Of a stretch of DNA of 57,820 nt, positions 36,328 through 45,501 are shown one piece after another. Positions within the stretch are counted from its first letter, which is position 1. Every line of letters begins with the position of its first letter. The DNA is from JAENVT01 sp039931555 (GTDB lineage Bacteria > Actinomycetota > Acidimicrobiia > Acidimicrobiales > Ilumatobacteraceae): positions 1-57,820 of the forward strand of contig JBDTRP010000050.1 of NCBI GenBank assembly GCA_039931555.1. Reading direction: 5' to 3'. Below the pieces are notes generated by a model. It saw nothing but the letters and a program-made list of their open reading frames with translations, made no database searches and was not told where the DNA came from. A program made the position numbers and the translations under genes.

Positions 36328-38508
36328 TCAAGCGGCGACGAGCTCGCGCTCGTCCTCTGTCTCCGCGACATCGACGTTCGTCGGGGCGGACTCGAAGTCG
36401 ACGTGGGGAAGGATTCGCTCCATCCACGTCGGCAACCACCAGTTTGCTCGGCCGAGCAGGCTCATGGTGGCCGGCACGAGCACCATGCGAACGAGGGTGG
36501 CGTCGAGGAACACGGCGGCGGCGAGGCCGACACCGAACAGCTTGCCGGTCGGATCATCGCCGAGGACGAACGAGCCGAAGACGCTGATCATGATCAACGC
36601 TGCTGATGTGATCACTCTCGCGGTACCGGACAGACCGGTCACAACCGACTGGTGGCTGTCACCCGTTGCCACGTACTCCTCACGGATCCGGGCCAGGAGG
36701 AACACTTCGTAGTCCATCGAGAGCCCGAACAGGATGGCAAACATCATCAGTGGCGCGAACGGGTTGATCGGCATCGTGTGGTGGACCCCGATCAGTTCGT
36801 TGCCCCAGCCCCACTGGAACACGGCGACGATCACGCCGTAGGCGGCCGCGATGGAGAGCAGGTTCATCAATGCGGCCTTCAGCGGGACGAGGATCGACCG
36901 GAACACGAGCATCAGCAGCAGGAACGACATCGCCACGATTGCGGCGATGAACAATGGCAGACGGTTGGTGATTCGCTCGGTGAGGTCGATGATCATCGCC
37001 TGGCCGGTGAGTCGCGCTGTGGCGTCGGTCCCCGTCACTTCGACCGGGAGCACGTCGGAGCGCAGGTGGTGGACGAGGGCATCAGTGCGCTTGTCCTGTG
37101 GCGCTGTGGTGGGGTTGACCACCATCAACGCCGTGTCGCCGGCGGCGTTGAACGCCGGAGAGGTGACCGCAGCAACTCCGGGATCGGCCTGCAGCGCGCC
37201 GAAGACGCGATCCACGGCGACCCGGTCGGTCGGCGTCGGGACTTCCATCACGACCTGGATCGGGCCGTTGAACCCGGTGCCAAACCCCTCTGCGAGCAGG
37301 TCATAGGCCTTGCGTTGGGTCGTGTCGCCGGCAGCATTGCCGTCATCGGGCGTGCCGATCCGCATGCTCAGTGCAGGCGTGGCGATGGCACACAACGCCA
37401 CGAAGCCGATCAAGGCGTAGCGAGCCGGATGACTGCCGACGTGGTTTGCCCAGCGACCCGAGAACGTCGCGTGCGCAGGTTTGGTGACGTGGCCCTTGCG
37501 GTGGATCGAGAGCTTGTCGATCTTGGTTCCGGCCAGCCCGAGCAGCCCTGGCAGCAACGTGATCGCCGCGGTCATCGCAACCACCACGGTCAAAGCGACC
37601 GAGATCCCCATCGAGGTCATCGCCGGGAGGCCGGCGAGGAACAGTCCGAGGATCGCGATCACCACGGTCGTACCGGCGAACAAGACTGCCTGCCCGGCGG
37701 TGGCGTTTGCGGTTCCGGCCGAGTCCGCGACGCTCATGCCCTCGTGTAGGTGCTGGCGGTGGCGTGTAACGATGAACAGCGCGTAGTCGATGCCGACGCC
37801 GAGACCGACCATCATGCACAGGATCAGCGAGAACTCGGGGACGTCCATGAAGGCCGACAGCACGCCGACGCCGGCGGCGCCGACGAACAGGCTCATGAGT
37901 GCGGTGATGATGGGGAGCCCCATGGCGACCACGGAGCCGAAGGCGATCAAGAGCACGACGATGGCGACGGCGATACCGATGAGCTCGCTGCTGGGATCCT
38001 TCTTTTCGAGTAGAGCGAGTTGCCCGGTGAACTCGGTTTGAATGCCGCCTGCGCCGGCGACGTCTGCCGCGGTCTGCGCGTCGTGCAACTGTGCGACGGA
38101 AAGCTTGTCCAGGGCGTAGGCGACGTCGACGTACGCAGTCTGCCCGTCCTGGCTGAGAGCGGCTGACTGTGGGTCGAACGGGTCGGTGACGCCGGCGACG
38201 TCGTGTCCGGTCGACAGTTGTCGACGGGCTCGGTCGACGATTGGTTTGTGGTCGGCATCGTCGAGCCGGCCGTCGGTGACGTGGACGACGATGCGTGCGG
38301 TCTGGCCGGCGCGGCTCGGGAACCGGTCCTGCAAGATGTCAGCGGCTCGTTGTGACTCGACCCCAGGGACACGGAAGCTGTCGTCGAAGTGTCCTCCCGC
38401 AGCGCCTTGCAGCACCACGATCGCGATCGCAGCGACGAGCCAGAGGCCGATCACCCGGAATGGGTGGCGGGCGCTGCTGCGGCCGAGGCGGAAAAGTAGT
38501 GCGCTCAT
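36328..38508 (-). CDS. MMPL-family (RND-type) membrane transporter
   Basis: 726 aa. Two repeats of a large periplasmic loop plus a bundle of transmembrane segments, about 12 in total. Characteristic segments: GLGVGIDYALFIVTRHRQHL in repeat 1 and GLSMDYEVFLLARIREEY in repeat 2, carrying the Asp-Tyr pairs of the proton relay. Probable lipid or drug exporter, as for mycobacterial MmpL and actinorhodin-type exporters. ATG 38508 is preceded by a perfect AGGAGG. It lies 131 bp downstream of the SARP-type regulator on the same strand, so it is a likely target of that regulator. Confidence 0.92.
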   Translation of the reverse strand: MSALLFRLGRSSARHPFRVIGLWLVAAIAIVVLQGAAGGHFDDSFRVPGVESQRAADILQDRFPSRAGQTARIVVHVTDGRLDDADHKPIVDRARRQLSTGHDVAGVTDPFDPQSAALSQDGQTAYVDVAYALDKLSVAQLHDAQTAADVAGAGGIQTEFTGQLALLEKKDPSSELIGIAVAIVVLLIAFGSVVAMGLPIITALMSLFVGAAGVGVLSAFMDVPEFSLILCMMVGLGVGIDYALFIVTRHRQHLHEGMSVADSAGTANATAGQAVLFAGTTVVIAILGLFLAGLPAMTSMGISVALTVVVAMTAAITLLPGLLGLAGTKIDKLSIHRKGHVTKPAHATFSGRWANHVGSHPARYALIGFVALCAIATPALSMRIGTPDDGNAAGDTTQRKAYDLLAEGFGTGFNGPIQVVMEVPTPTDRVAVDRVFGALQADPGVAAVTSPAFNAAGDTALMVVNPTTAPQDKRTDALVHHLRSDVLPVEVTGTDATARLTGQAMIIDLTERITNRLPLFIAAIVAMSFLLLMLVFRSILVPLKAALMNLLSIAAAYGVIVAVFQWGWGNELIGVHHTMPINPFAPLMMFAILFGLSMDYEVFLLARIREEYVATGDSHQSVVTGLSGTARVITSAALIMISVFGSFVLGDDPTGKLFGVGLAAAVFLDATLVRMVLVPATMSLLGRANWWLPTWMERILPHVDFESAPTNVDVAETEDERELVAA

Positions 38509-38639
38509 TTGAGTCCTCCTGATGTGTCCCGCCCACTGCGGGGTGACACCACCATCCAGGAAGGCGCTGAACTGTGGCTGCACTCTCGCTGAACTCGGGC
38601 GGCCTCGCCGGTTCAGCCGCGTCGATCCGGACCTGAGCG

Positions 38640-41600
38640 TCAGGGTAGGAACGTCACGCCCGGGCCAAGCCGACCATGCCGTCCGACGTCGAACGCGGCC
38701 TGAAACGCTGCCGCACCGAGCAATGCGGACGCCGCCTCGAGGGCCCGATCGCGGCCCTCGCATTGGAACTTCGGGACCGGTACCCCGGCATCGCTGCGAA
38801 GGCGATCGGCATGACCGAGCAGTCGTGCCGCGTGCTCGGCGCTCCCTTCCTCGGCGGCGAGGATGGCGAGGATGGCGAGTTCGGTGCAACACACCGCGGC
38901 GCCGGCGAGCAAGTCGGCGCGCGGATCGATGCGGTTCGCCAGCCGGCGTGGCTCACCGGCGAGGTACAGCTCGAGCGCTTCGGTCGCCGCCTCGGCCGAC
39001 GTCACGCTGCGTCCGTCAAGTCGGTGCAAGACCGACCGGCCGGCAAGGGCGAGGAAGATGACCGGCGTGTTGCTCAATCGGGTGGCAAGGTCCAAGGCCC
39101 GGTTGTATGCGACCTCGGCGCGCGCCGTGTCGCCGTCTTGGAGCAGTGCCCAGCCGAGCCGCGCCAGCAGCGAGCCGTTGAAGCCTCGAAACCCGAGTGC
39201 GTCGTTGGTCGCGATGGCCTCATCGAGGTTGTCGATCGCGGCTCGGTAGTTGCCGTAGCGCTCGTCGAAGTCGGCGATGATCCCCCGGCACATCGCCAGC
39301 ATCATCGGGCGGTCGATCTGCGAGAAGGCGTCGGCGGCCTCTCTGTAATAGCGCTCGGACTGCACGAGATCGCCGTCCAGACCAGCGAGCTTCGCCCGCG
39401 AGTAGGCGCGCGCTGCGATCACGAACGTGCTGTCGGGCGACGCGAGATAGTGGTCGAGCAACTCGAGGCGCCGGCGACGGCCTTCGTCGATGTCTCCACG
39501 CGCCGCAGCAACCTCGGCGTAGAACGAATTCGCGAGGGAGATCGCTCCAGCCACGCCGAGGTCACGGAAGATGGCGAGCGCTTCGCTGAGGTCGGCATCG
39601 ACGCGTTCAGGGTTGCCCAACTGGAAGTTGATCAACCCACGGCCGGTCAGCGCCAGTGCTCGGGTTCGCTCGCTGACATCTCCTTTGCAGCGAAAGGCGT
39701 CGTCGAGCCAGCGCTTGGCCTCGACGGAGGTCCCGGCCAGCCAGTGCGGCCAGCTGACCCCGCCGGCGATCATCAGAGCTGTCTCGGCATCATCGTTGGC
39801 AACCGCCCATTCGAGCGCTCCCCTGAGGTTGTCCTGCTCCTGGTCGACAGCGATCAGCCAGGCGCGCTGGTCTTCGCCCACGTAGGCGGCCGTGGAGCGC
39901 GCACACAATCGGCCATAGTGAGCCGCCATGGCATCGCGGATCCGCTCGGCATCGCCTCGGTCGGCGAGCTTCTCATGGCCGTACTGCGCAAGCGTTTGCA
40001 GCTGCGTGAACCGCAGCTCGTCGCCCCTTGGCACGGCGAGGACCAGCGACTTGTCGACGAGGGTCTGAATGATGTCGCCGAGATCCGAGGCGTCGAGGGA
40101 CTCGTCGGCGCAGACCGCCTCTGCCGTCGCCAGATCACAACCGCCCGGGAACACCGAGAGCCGCTCGAACACGCGCTGCTCATCGTCGAAGAGCAGCTCG
40201 TAGCTCCAGTCGACCACCGCCCGCAGCGTCTGCTGGCGCGGCAACGCGGTGCGTGATCCGCCGGTGAGCAGGCGAAAGCGATCGTTGAGCCTGGAGGCGA
40301 TCTGCTGGATCGGGAAGGCGCGCGTCCGAGCTGCGGCGAGCTCGATGGCGAGCGGCAGCCCGTCGAGGCGGATGCAGATGTCTGACACCACGGCACGCAC
40401 GTCGCTCGACAGCGCAAGCGGCGCACCCGCAGCCTGAGCGCGCTCGATGAAGAGCTGGACAGCGTCATCGGTCGCCAGCGGCGGAACAGGCCAGATCGTC
40501 TCGCCGCCTACGCGCAACCCCTCACGACTGGTCGCCAGGAGACGAAGTCCTGGGCACCGACGCAACAGGTCCTCAGCGATCTCCGCAGCGGTGGTGATCA
40601 CGTGCTCGCAGTTGTCGAGCAGGATCAACAGATCACGATTTCCGATCATCTCCGCCAGCCGGTTGGGATTCGGTAGGTCGAGAGCAGAGCCGATTGCCGC
40701 AGCCACGCCTTCCGGATCGCCGACGTGCGCCAGTTCAACCAGGCACGCGCCGTGCGACAAGCGCACCGACTCGTCGCGCGCCACCTCGAGCGCAAGGCGC
40801 GTCTTGCCCACCCCACCCGGTCCGACGAGGGTGATGAAACGATGGTCGCTGAACAGTCGCGTGAGTTCGCGAACCTCGTCGTCGCGCCCGACCAACGCTG
40901 TCAGGGACTCGGGGATGGTCGAGCGATACCTGGTCGACAAGGCGGTATCGGGCTCGCTTGCAACCGTGATGTCCAGCGATGGTTCCTGCGCGAGAATCGC
41001 TGCTTCCAACCGACGCAGCTCGGGGCCAGGGTCGAGCCCGAGCTCCTCGCCGAGGATGCGACGTCCTTCCTGGAACATGCGTAGCGCGTCGGCCTGGCGT
41101 CCGGCTCGATACAACGCAACCATCAACAACCCGCGGAGCCGCTCACGCAACGCGTGCGCGGCGACGAGCGTTTCCAACTCACCGATCACCACCCGATGTC
41201 GCCCCAGCTGCAGCTCGATGTCGAGCCGCTCCTCGACCGCGGTGAGGCGGAGTTCCGAGATCCGGCTGACCTCCACCGACGCGAACTCCTCGTACGCGAA
41301 CTCAGCCAGCGCGCCGCCTCGCCACAGCGCTTCCGCCTCACCGAGGAGTTGGAGAGCGCTTGCGAGATCACCGCTCGCCGCCCTCGCCCGCCCCGCCGAG
41401 ACGAGCTCCTGGAAGCGGTGCAGGTCGACCGCCTCTGGCGGAACCTCCAGCGCATAGCCACCCCCACGGGTCGCGACGAGGCTGGTCGACCCGAGCGCGC
41501 GGCGAAGCTTCGACACAAGGCCCTGCAGACCGTTTCGTGTCGCGGACGACGACTCGGGCCCCCACAACCCGTCGACGAGCTGATCGGCCGGCACCGCCCG

Positions 41601-41714
41601 ACCACACTGCAGAGCCAACATCACCAGGAGCGCCCGCAGCTTGGCTCCCGTGATCACGATGTCCTTGTCGTCGTCGTCCAGGACCTGGAGCTCCCCGAGA
41701 AGGCCGATCTGCAT
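38640..41714 (-). CDS. SARP/AfsR-like transcriptional regulator (BTAD + NB-ARC-type ATPase + TPR-like)
   Basis: 1024 aa. N-terminal winged-helix (trans_reg_C-like, residues 1-90: AKLRALLVMLAL, LQGLVSKLRRALG), BTAD domain (about 95-240), ATPase with Walker A GPGGVGKT (298-305), Walker B LLILLDNCEH and LATSREGLRVGGE, then about 450 residues of helical repeats ending in VGRHGRLGPGVTFLP. Family members activate secondary-metabolite, transport or stress genes. A TACTGT hexamer 6 nt before ATG 41714 points to a leaderless transcript. It precedes the MMPL gene. Confidence 0.9.
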   Translation of the reverse strand: MQIGLLGELQVLDDDDKDIVITGAKLRALLVMLALQCGRAVPADQLVDGLWGPESSSATRNGLQGLVSKLRRALGSTSLVATRGGGYALEVPPEAVDLHRFQELVSAGRARAASGDLASALQLLGEAEALWRGGALAEFAYEEFASVEVSRISELRLTAVEERLDIELQLGRHRVVIGELETLVAAHALRERLRGLLMVALYRAGRQADALRMFQEGRRILGEELGLDPGPELRRLEAAILAQEPSLDITVASEPDTALSTRYRSTIPESLTALVGRDDEVRELTRLFSDHRFITLVGPGGVGKTRLALEVARDESVRLSHGACLVELAHVGDPEGVAAAIGSALDLPNPNRLAEMIGNRDLLILLDNCEHVITTAAEIAEDLLRRCPGLRLLATSREGLRVGGETIWPVPPLATDDAVQLFIERAQAAGAPLALSSDVRAVVSDICIRLDGLPLAIELAAARTRAFPIQQIASRLNDRFRLLTGGSRTALPRQQTLRAVVDWSYELLFDDEQRVFERLSVFPGGCDLATAEAVCADESLDASDLGDIIQTLVDKSLVLAVPRGDELRFTQLQTLAQYGHEKLADRGDAERIRDAMAAHYGRLCARSTAAYVGEDQRAWLIAVDQEQDNLRGALEWAVANDDAETALMIAGGVSWPHWLAGTSVEAKRWLDDAFRCKGDVSERTRALALTGRGLINFQLGNPERVDADLSEALAIFRDLGVAGAISLANSFYAEVAAARGDIDEGRRRRLELLDHYLASPDSTFVIAARAYSRAKLAGLDGDLVQSERYYREAADAFSQIDRPMMLAMCRGIIADFDERYGNYRAAIDNLDEAIATNDALGFRGFNGSLLARLGWALLQDGDTARAEVAYNRALDLATRLSNTPVIFLALAGRSVLHRLDGRSVTSAEAATEALELYLAGEPRRLANRIDPRADLLAGAAVCCTELAILAILAAEEGSAEHAARLLGHADRLRSDAGVPVPKFQCEGRDRALEAASALLGAAAFQAAFDVGRHGRLGPGVTFLP

Positions 41715-41733
41715 CCCCCGACAGTACCGGGGG
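41715..41733. promoter_or_regulatory. Inverted repeat over the SARP-gene promoter
   Basis: CCCCCG and CGGGGG flank ACAGTAC, which contains the minus-strand -10 TACTGT (41721-41726). Possible autoregulatory site. Confidence 0.35.
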
Positions 41734-41761
41734 CTTCAGCGAGCGGTCGCTCGATCGGCCG

Positions 41762-41986
41762 TCAATCCTGCGACGCGCAGAGTTCGGCGAACCGCTGGCG
41801 CGCATGCCCGGCAACACCGGTGGTCTCGATGGCCCGAGCAAGCAGATCGATGATCTCGTCGTCCCACCCAAAGTGGGCGAAGTGCTCGAACGCGAGGTCG
41901 ATCGCACGGACCACTCTGCCGGCGGAACACAGGTCTCGAAGCTCGTTGCAATGTCGTTGACGCCGGGACATGCAACGACCATCCAC
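41762..41986 (-). CDS. Small hypothetical protein (74 aa or 69 aa)
   Basis: Open frame with GC-rich third positions and a protein-like composition: LRDLCSAGRVVRAIDLAFEHF, then WDDEIIDLLARAIE and ARQRFAELC. Mostly amphipathic helix, with three Cys. ATG 41971 (MSRRQRHCNEL) is as good a start as 41986. It lies upstream of the SARP gene on the same strand. No family recognised; it may be a small regulatory partner. Confidence 0.45.
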   Translation of the reverse strand: MDGRCMSRRQRHCNELRDLCSAGRVVRAIDLAFEHFAHFGWDDEIIDLLARAIETTGVAGHARQRFAELCASQD

Positions 41987-42055
41987 CCTTGCGCTGACGC
42001 GCCACTGGATTCCGACTGAACTGAGCCAGGTGCCGGCGTGCCACAGCGCCGCGGG

Positions 42056-42652
42056 TCAGGTATTGGTGTGCTTGCGGCGTGGTGCTGCCCGGACGTGGAT
42101 GCGTTGGCCCTCCCTGCTGAGCAGGCTGAGGATCTCGACGGGCTGGTCGCCTGCGGCGCCGAACCAATGAGGGAGCCTTGTGTCGAACTCGGCGACCTCG
42201 CCCGGCCCCATGGTGATGTCGTGATCGGCGAGGATCAGGCGCATCTGTCCGCTCAGCACGTAGAGCCATTCGTAGCCCTCGTGGGTGCGGAGCTCGGGCT
42301 CCTTGCGTTCCGGCGGGATGATCACCTTCCAGGCGTGCGTCCCACTTGGTTGCTGGGTCAGGGCGACGACGACGCGGCCTTTGCGGACTTGCGGCGTGAG
42401 TCGGATCCGGGGATCGCCGACTTGCGGGGCAGCGACCAGCTCATCGAGCGGGATCTTGTGGGCTTGGGCGATCGGTAGGAGCAGCTCGAGGCTGGGTTTG
42501 CGCTGCCCGGCTTCGAGCCGGGACAGGGTGCTCTTGGAGATCCCGGTTGCTGCTGCAAGTTCGTTGAGAGTCACGCCCCGCTGTGTTCGGACGCGCTTGA
42601 GACGGGGGCCGACCTCAGCCAGCACGTCGCCGATCGCTCGCGGAGTCTCCAT
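42056..42652 (-). CDS. XRE-family regulator with C-terminal cupin domain
   Basis: 198 aa. N-terminal HTH_3 (about 15-70: RLKRVRTQRGVTLNELAAATGISKSTLSRLEAG) and C-terminal cupin (about 105-190: HEGYEWLYVLSGQMRLIL). Such HTH-cupin proteins sense a small molecule and often control the adjacent gene. It is divergent from the flavoprotein reductase across 111 bp containing the palindrome CAACAAAAGTTG, a likely operator. ATG 42652 chosen; TTG 42664 is possible. Confidence 0.87.
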   Translation of the reverse strand: METPRAIGDVLAEVGPRLKRVRTQRGVTLNELAAATGISKSTLSRLEAGQRKPSLELLLPIAQAHKIPLDELVAAPQVGDPRIRLTPQVRKGRVVVALTQQPSGTHAWKVIIPPERKEPELRTHEGYEWLYVLSGQMRLILADHDITMGPGEVAEFDTRLPHWFGAAGDQPVEILSLLSREGQRIHVRAAPRRKHTNT

Positions 42653-42706
42653 CCGGCCAGTCAACTCTCTTCAAGACGGTGGACCGACACTGATTCCCGG
42701 AAACGG

Positions 42707-42718
42707 CAACAAAAGTTG
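42707..42718. promoter_or_regulatory. Palindromic operator candidate CAACAAAAGTTG
   Basis: Perfect 4+4 dyad (CAAC/GTTG) in the divergent region between the XRE-cupin regulator and the reductase gene, 45 nt before the reductase start. Confidence 0.4.
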
Positions 42719-42763
42719 TCACGTTCGCGTCCGCGGCGCACTCTGGCAGCGGAGGTAAGGACT

Positions 42764-43726
42764 GTGAACACACACAACGAGATGTACGACGTGGTGATCG
42801 TCGGCGGCGGAGCCGCTGGTTTGAGCGCTGCACTGGTGTTGGGCCGGGCGCGACGGCGGATCGCGGTGATCGATGGCGGCGCGCCACGCAACGCGCCCGC
42901 GGCACACATGCAAGGGTTTTTGTCCCGCGACGGGATGCCGCCCGCGGAGCTCTTGGCAGCGGGACGCGCCGAGGTGATCGGGTATGGCGTCGAAGTCGTC
43001 AACGATCAGGTGCTCGCGATCGAGCCCGGCTTCATCGTTCGACTAGCCGGCGGCCGTGTGGTGACGGCGCGACGGATCCTCGTCGCCACTGGCGTCGGCG
43101 ACGAGCTCCCCAACATTCCTGGTGTTCGTGAACGGTGGGGCAAGGATTTGCTGCACTGCCCGTACTGCCATGGCTGGGAAGTGCGCGACCAACCCCTCGG
43201 CGTTCTCGGGACCCACCCGATGTCGGTCCTGCATGCACAGCTGGTGCGGCAATGGTCCGATGACGTCGCCTACTTCGCCCACACCTACGATCTGACGGCG
43301 GCCGAGCAAGCCCAACTGCAAGCTCGTGGCGTTCGCATCGTGCGCGGCGAGGTCGCCCGGCTCGTGATCGAAGATGACCGGTTGACCGGGGTCGAGATGA
43401 GCGACGGCCAGGTGATTGCACGCACCGCGGTCTTCATCCGGCCCGGCAACCTCCCTCACGCCGACGGCCTGCTGGAGGGGTTGGGCTGCGAACTCGATCA
43501 GGCCGGCTTCGTCACTGTCGACGCCACCGGCGCAACCAGCACCGCTGGCGTGTGGGCTGCCGGCAATGTCGCCGATCCGCGCGCCCAGGTGATCACCTCA
43601 GCGGGCGCCGGCTCGGCTGCCGCGATCGCCATCAACGCTGACCTCGTGCAAGACGACATCGAACGCGCGGTGCATGACCACAAATCCACCGGCGGGGCCG
43701 GCAACGATCGAGGAGCAACCCCATGA
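42764..43726 (+). CDS. Thioredoxin-reductase-like NAD(P)/FAD oxidoreductase
   Basis: 320 aa. FAD Rossmann motif VIVGGGAAGLSAAL (GGGAAG at 14-19), ATG segment ILVATGVGDELP, redox motif CPYC (Cys132/Cys135) in HCPYCHGWE, C-terminal AAGNVADPR. CPYCHGWE is the spelling used by TrxR-like proteins that often lack a dedicated thioredoxin and by DepH/HlmI-type dithiol oxidases. A GGAGG precedes GTG 42764. Divergent from the HTH-cupin gene. A short TM-encoding remnant overlaps its stop. Confidence 0.88.
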   Translation: MNTHNEMYDVVIVGGGAAGLSAALVLGRARRRIAVIDGGAPRNAPAAHMQGFLSRDGMPPAELLAAGRAEVIGYGVEVVNDQVLAIEPGFIVRLAGGRVVTARRILVATGVGDELPNIPGVRERWGKDLLHCPYCHGWEVRDQPLGVLGTHPMSVLHAQLVRQWSDDVAYFAHTYDLTAAEQAQLQARGVRIVRGEVARLVIEDDRLTGVEMSDGQVIARTAVFIRPGNLPHADGLLEGLGCELDQAGFVTVDATGATSTAGVWAAGNVADPRAQVITSAGAGSAAAIAINADLVQDDIERAVHDHKSTGGAGNDRGATP

Positions 43727-43889
43727 CTCCCTACAGCCCTCCCGCGCCACGTCCGGAGCAGCCGTCCACACCCAAGCGGTCAACGCCTTCAGCGATGCCA
43801 TGGCAACTGGATTCGGCGTCGTCGCCGTGATCGTTCTCGTCGCCGCCCTCTCCGTGGCGCGCGGTCTCCACGGCACCAGCCCGTCGTGA
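43723..43889 (+). pseudogene. Remnant: short ORF frameshifted onto a C-terminal transmembrane segment
   Basis: ATG 43723 overlaps the reductase stop (ATGA) and has GAGGAG upstream, but its frame closes after 36 codons. A different frame over the same DNA ends at TGA 43887-43889 with NAFSDAMATGFGVVAVIVLVAALSVARG, which looks like the final helix of a DHA2-type transporter. I read this as a deleted and frameshifted transporter gene of which only the ends remain. Confidence 0.4.
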
Positions 43890-44008
43890 TGGTCAAGGGA
43901 CTCCAGCCCGGCCCCGCCGACGACTGAGCCCGTCGTCAGTTCCGCGCTTGTGGTCACCTCCACTTTGGCAGAATGGCGCCAACCTCCCCAACGACAAGGA
44001 GCACGACG

Positions 44009-45478
44009 ATGGACAACTCGAATCGCGACGGCGAGGTGATCGTCTCGAAGCGCACGGTCCGAGTACTGCCGGACACGACCGGTCGTGCACGCCCGAGAGA
44101 TCGTTCCGGTCCTCGTGTCAGGTCGCAGGCGGGTCGGCCGACACCGCTCGAAAGTGGAAAGCGCCAGGCTCTCGGCCGACGCGCCGGTCCGACCGAAATC
44201 GTCACCCACCGCGATGACACCGTTCGGCAGGCCTATCTGCGCTACGCGAAAGACCGAGGGCTGACCGACGGCCAGCACGAACTCCAGGTGATGGACGACG
44301 TGGCACGAGGGATCGAGATCACGGGCTACGGCGAACTCGACTCGACCATGGACACTCGAAGGAGCGGATGGGAGACCGGGGGCGCTGAGGGGCAAGGTCT
44401 CGTGTTCTACACCGGCAACTGGTTCGCCGGTCTGTCGGCGAACGGCGGATCGAGTTGGATCGGCGTCGACCAGAGACGTCACCGGGGTCCTGTCGACCAG
44501 ACAGTTCAATACTGCTCCCAAATCGACATGTTCATATGGGTCCATCTCCCCAGCGACGGTGGTGAGCTGCTCGTCTCGGTCATCGATCCCGAGGAGATGA
44601 GTGCCTCCAACGCCGAGGATTGGACAACCTGGACGTTCACGCCCTCGCTGTTCTCCTGGGTGACGGACGAGACTTGGTGGTTTGACTTCCCAAGTCTCTC
44701 TGTCGGTGTTTCATTCGCCTACGTCGTGTGCAATGTCCCCGGATCTGGTCGATCAGCGGTGTTTCGAATCCCCCTCGAGGACCTCCGTCATCGAGGGGGG
44801 TTGCGGGTCTCGAGCCTCCTGCTCACCCGCTGGGGTTTCCGAGCCGCACAGGACATCACCAACGTCGGATACTTCGCTGCCCACTCGTCCACCGAGGGCA
44901 TCGAGATGTGGCGCTGGCCGGAGGCGCCTGGACACATCCTTCACTGGAAGATCGACTCGATTCCCACCTTCGACGCCTCGTCATACCGGACCACGCTGCC
45001 GGATGGCACCGAGTGGTCCGCCGACAGCGACTCGGACATCCTCGGGGCGACTCGCCGCAACGAGAACGAGATCTGGTACGCCTGGACTGCAGGGGCCGAT
45101 CGGCGGTTCCCCTATCCTCACGTTCGCGTCGCCATCACGGACGCAGACCTCAATGTGGTTGGCTCTCGATTCATCTGGAACGACCGCTTCGCGTTCGCCT
45201 TTCCTGACCTCGCAACGAACGCACGCGGCGACGTCGGACTCGTGTACGCCTGGGGAGGTGGGCAGGAGTGGGTCCACACCGGTGTTGGACTGATGACCGG
45301 CACACCCGCTTTCGTCAATGTCTCGTTTCCCGGCGTGGCCGCAGGCGGCGACTACCTCACCATCCGACGGAGCCATCCGGACGGCTCTCGATTCATGGGA
45401 GCGGTGTTCTGGCAGGAACGTGGGCCAGACGGCGTGCGACGCAACCACCCCCAGTACGTGCAGTTCCGACGAGCGTGA
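44009..45478 (+). CDS. Hypothetical protein, beta-propeller-like, Trp-rich
   Basis: 489 aa. After about 60 basic, disordered residues, the sequence is made of repeated beta segments with Trp/Tyr-rich motifs (WFAGLSANGGSSWIGVDQR, IWYAWTAGADRRFPYPHVRVA, DVGLVYAWGGGQEW), suggestive of a beta-propeller or sialidase-like fold. No signal peptide and no catalytic motif that I recognise. ATG 44009 with AAGGAG seven bases upstream. Composition is less GC-biased than the neighbours, and it lies between decayed genes, so horizontal acquisition is likely. Confidence 0.65.
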   Translation: MDNSNRDGEVIVSKRTVRVLPDTTGRARPRDRSGPRVRSQAGRPTPLESGKRQALGRRAGPTEIVTHRDDTVRQAYLRYAKDRGLTDGQHELQVMDDVARGIEITGYGELDSTMDTRRSGWETGGAEGQGLVFYTGNWFAGLSANGGSSWIGVDQRRHRGPVDQTVQYCSQIDMFIWVHLPSDGGELLVSVIDPEEMSASNAEDWTTWTFTPSLFSWVTDETWWFDFPSLSVGVSFAYVVCNVPGSGRSAVFRIPLEDLRHRGGLRVSSLLLTRWGFRAAQDITNVGYFAAHSSTEGIEMWRWPEAPGHILHWKIDSIPTFDASSYRTTLPDGTEWSADSDSDILGATRRNENEIWYAWTAGADRRFPYPHVRVAITDADLNVVGSRFIWNDRFAFAFPDLATNARGDVGLVYAWGGGQEWVHTGVGLMTGTPAFVNVSFPGVAAGGDYLTIRRSHPDGSRFMGAVFWQERGPDGVRRNHPQYVQFRRA

Positions 45479-45501
45479 TGAGCCGGCCCGAGACGTGCGC
45501 G

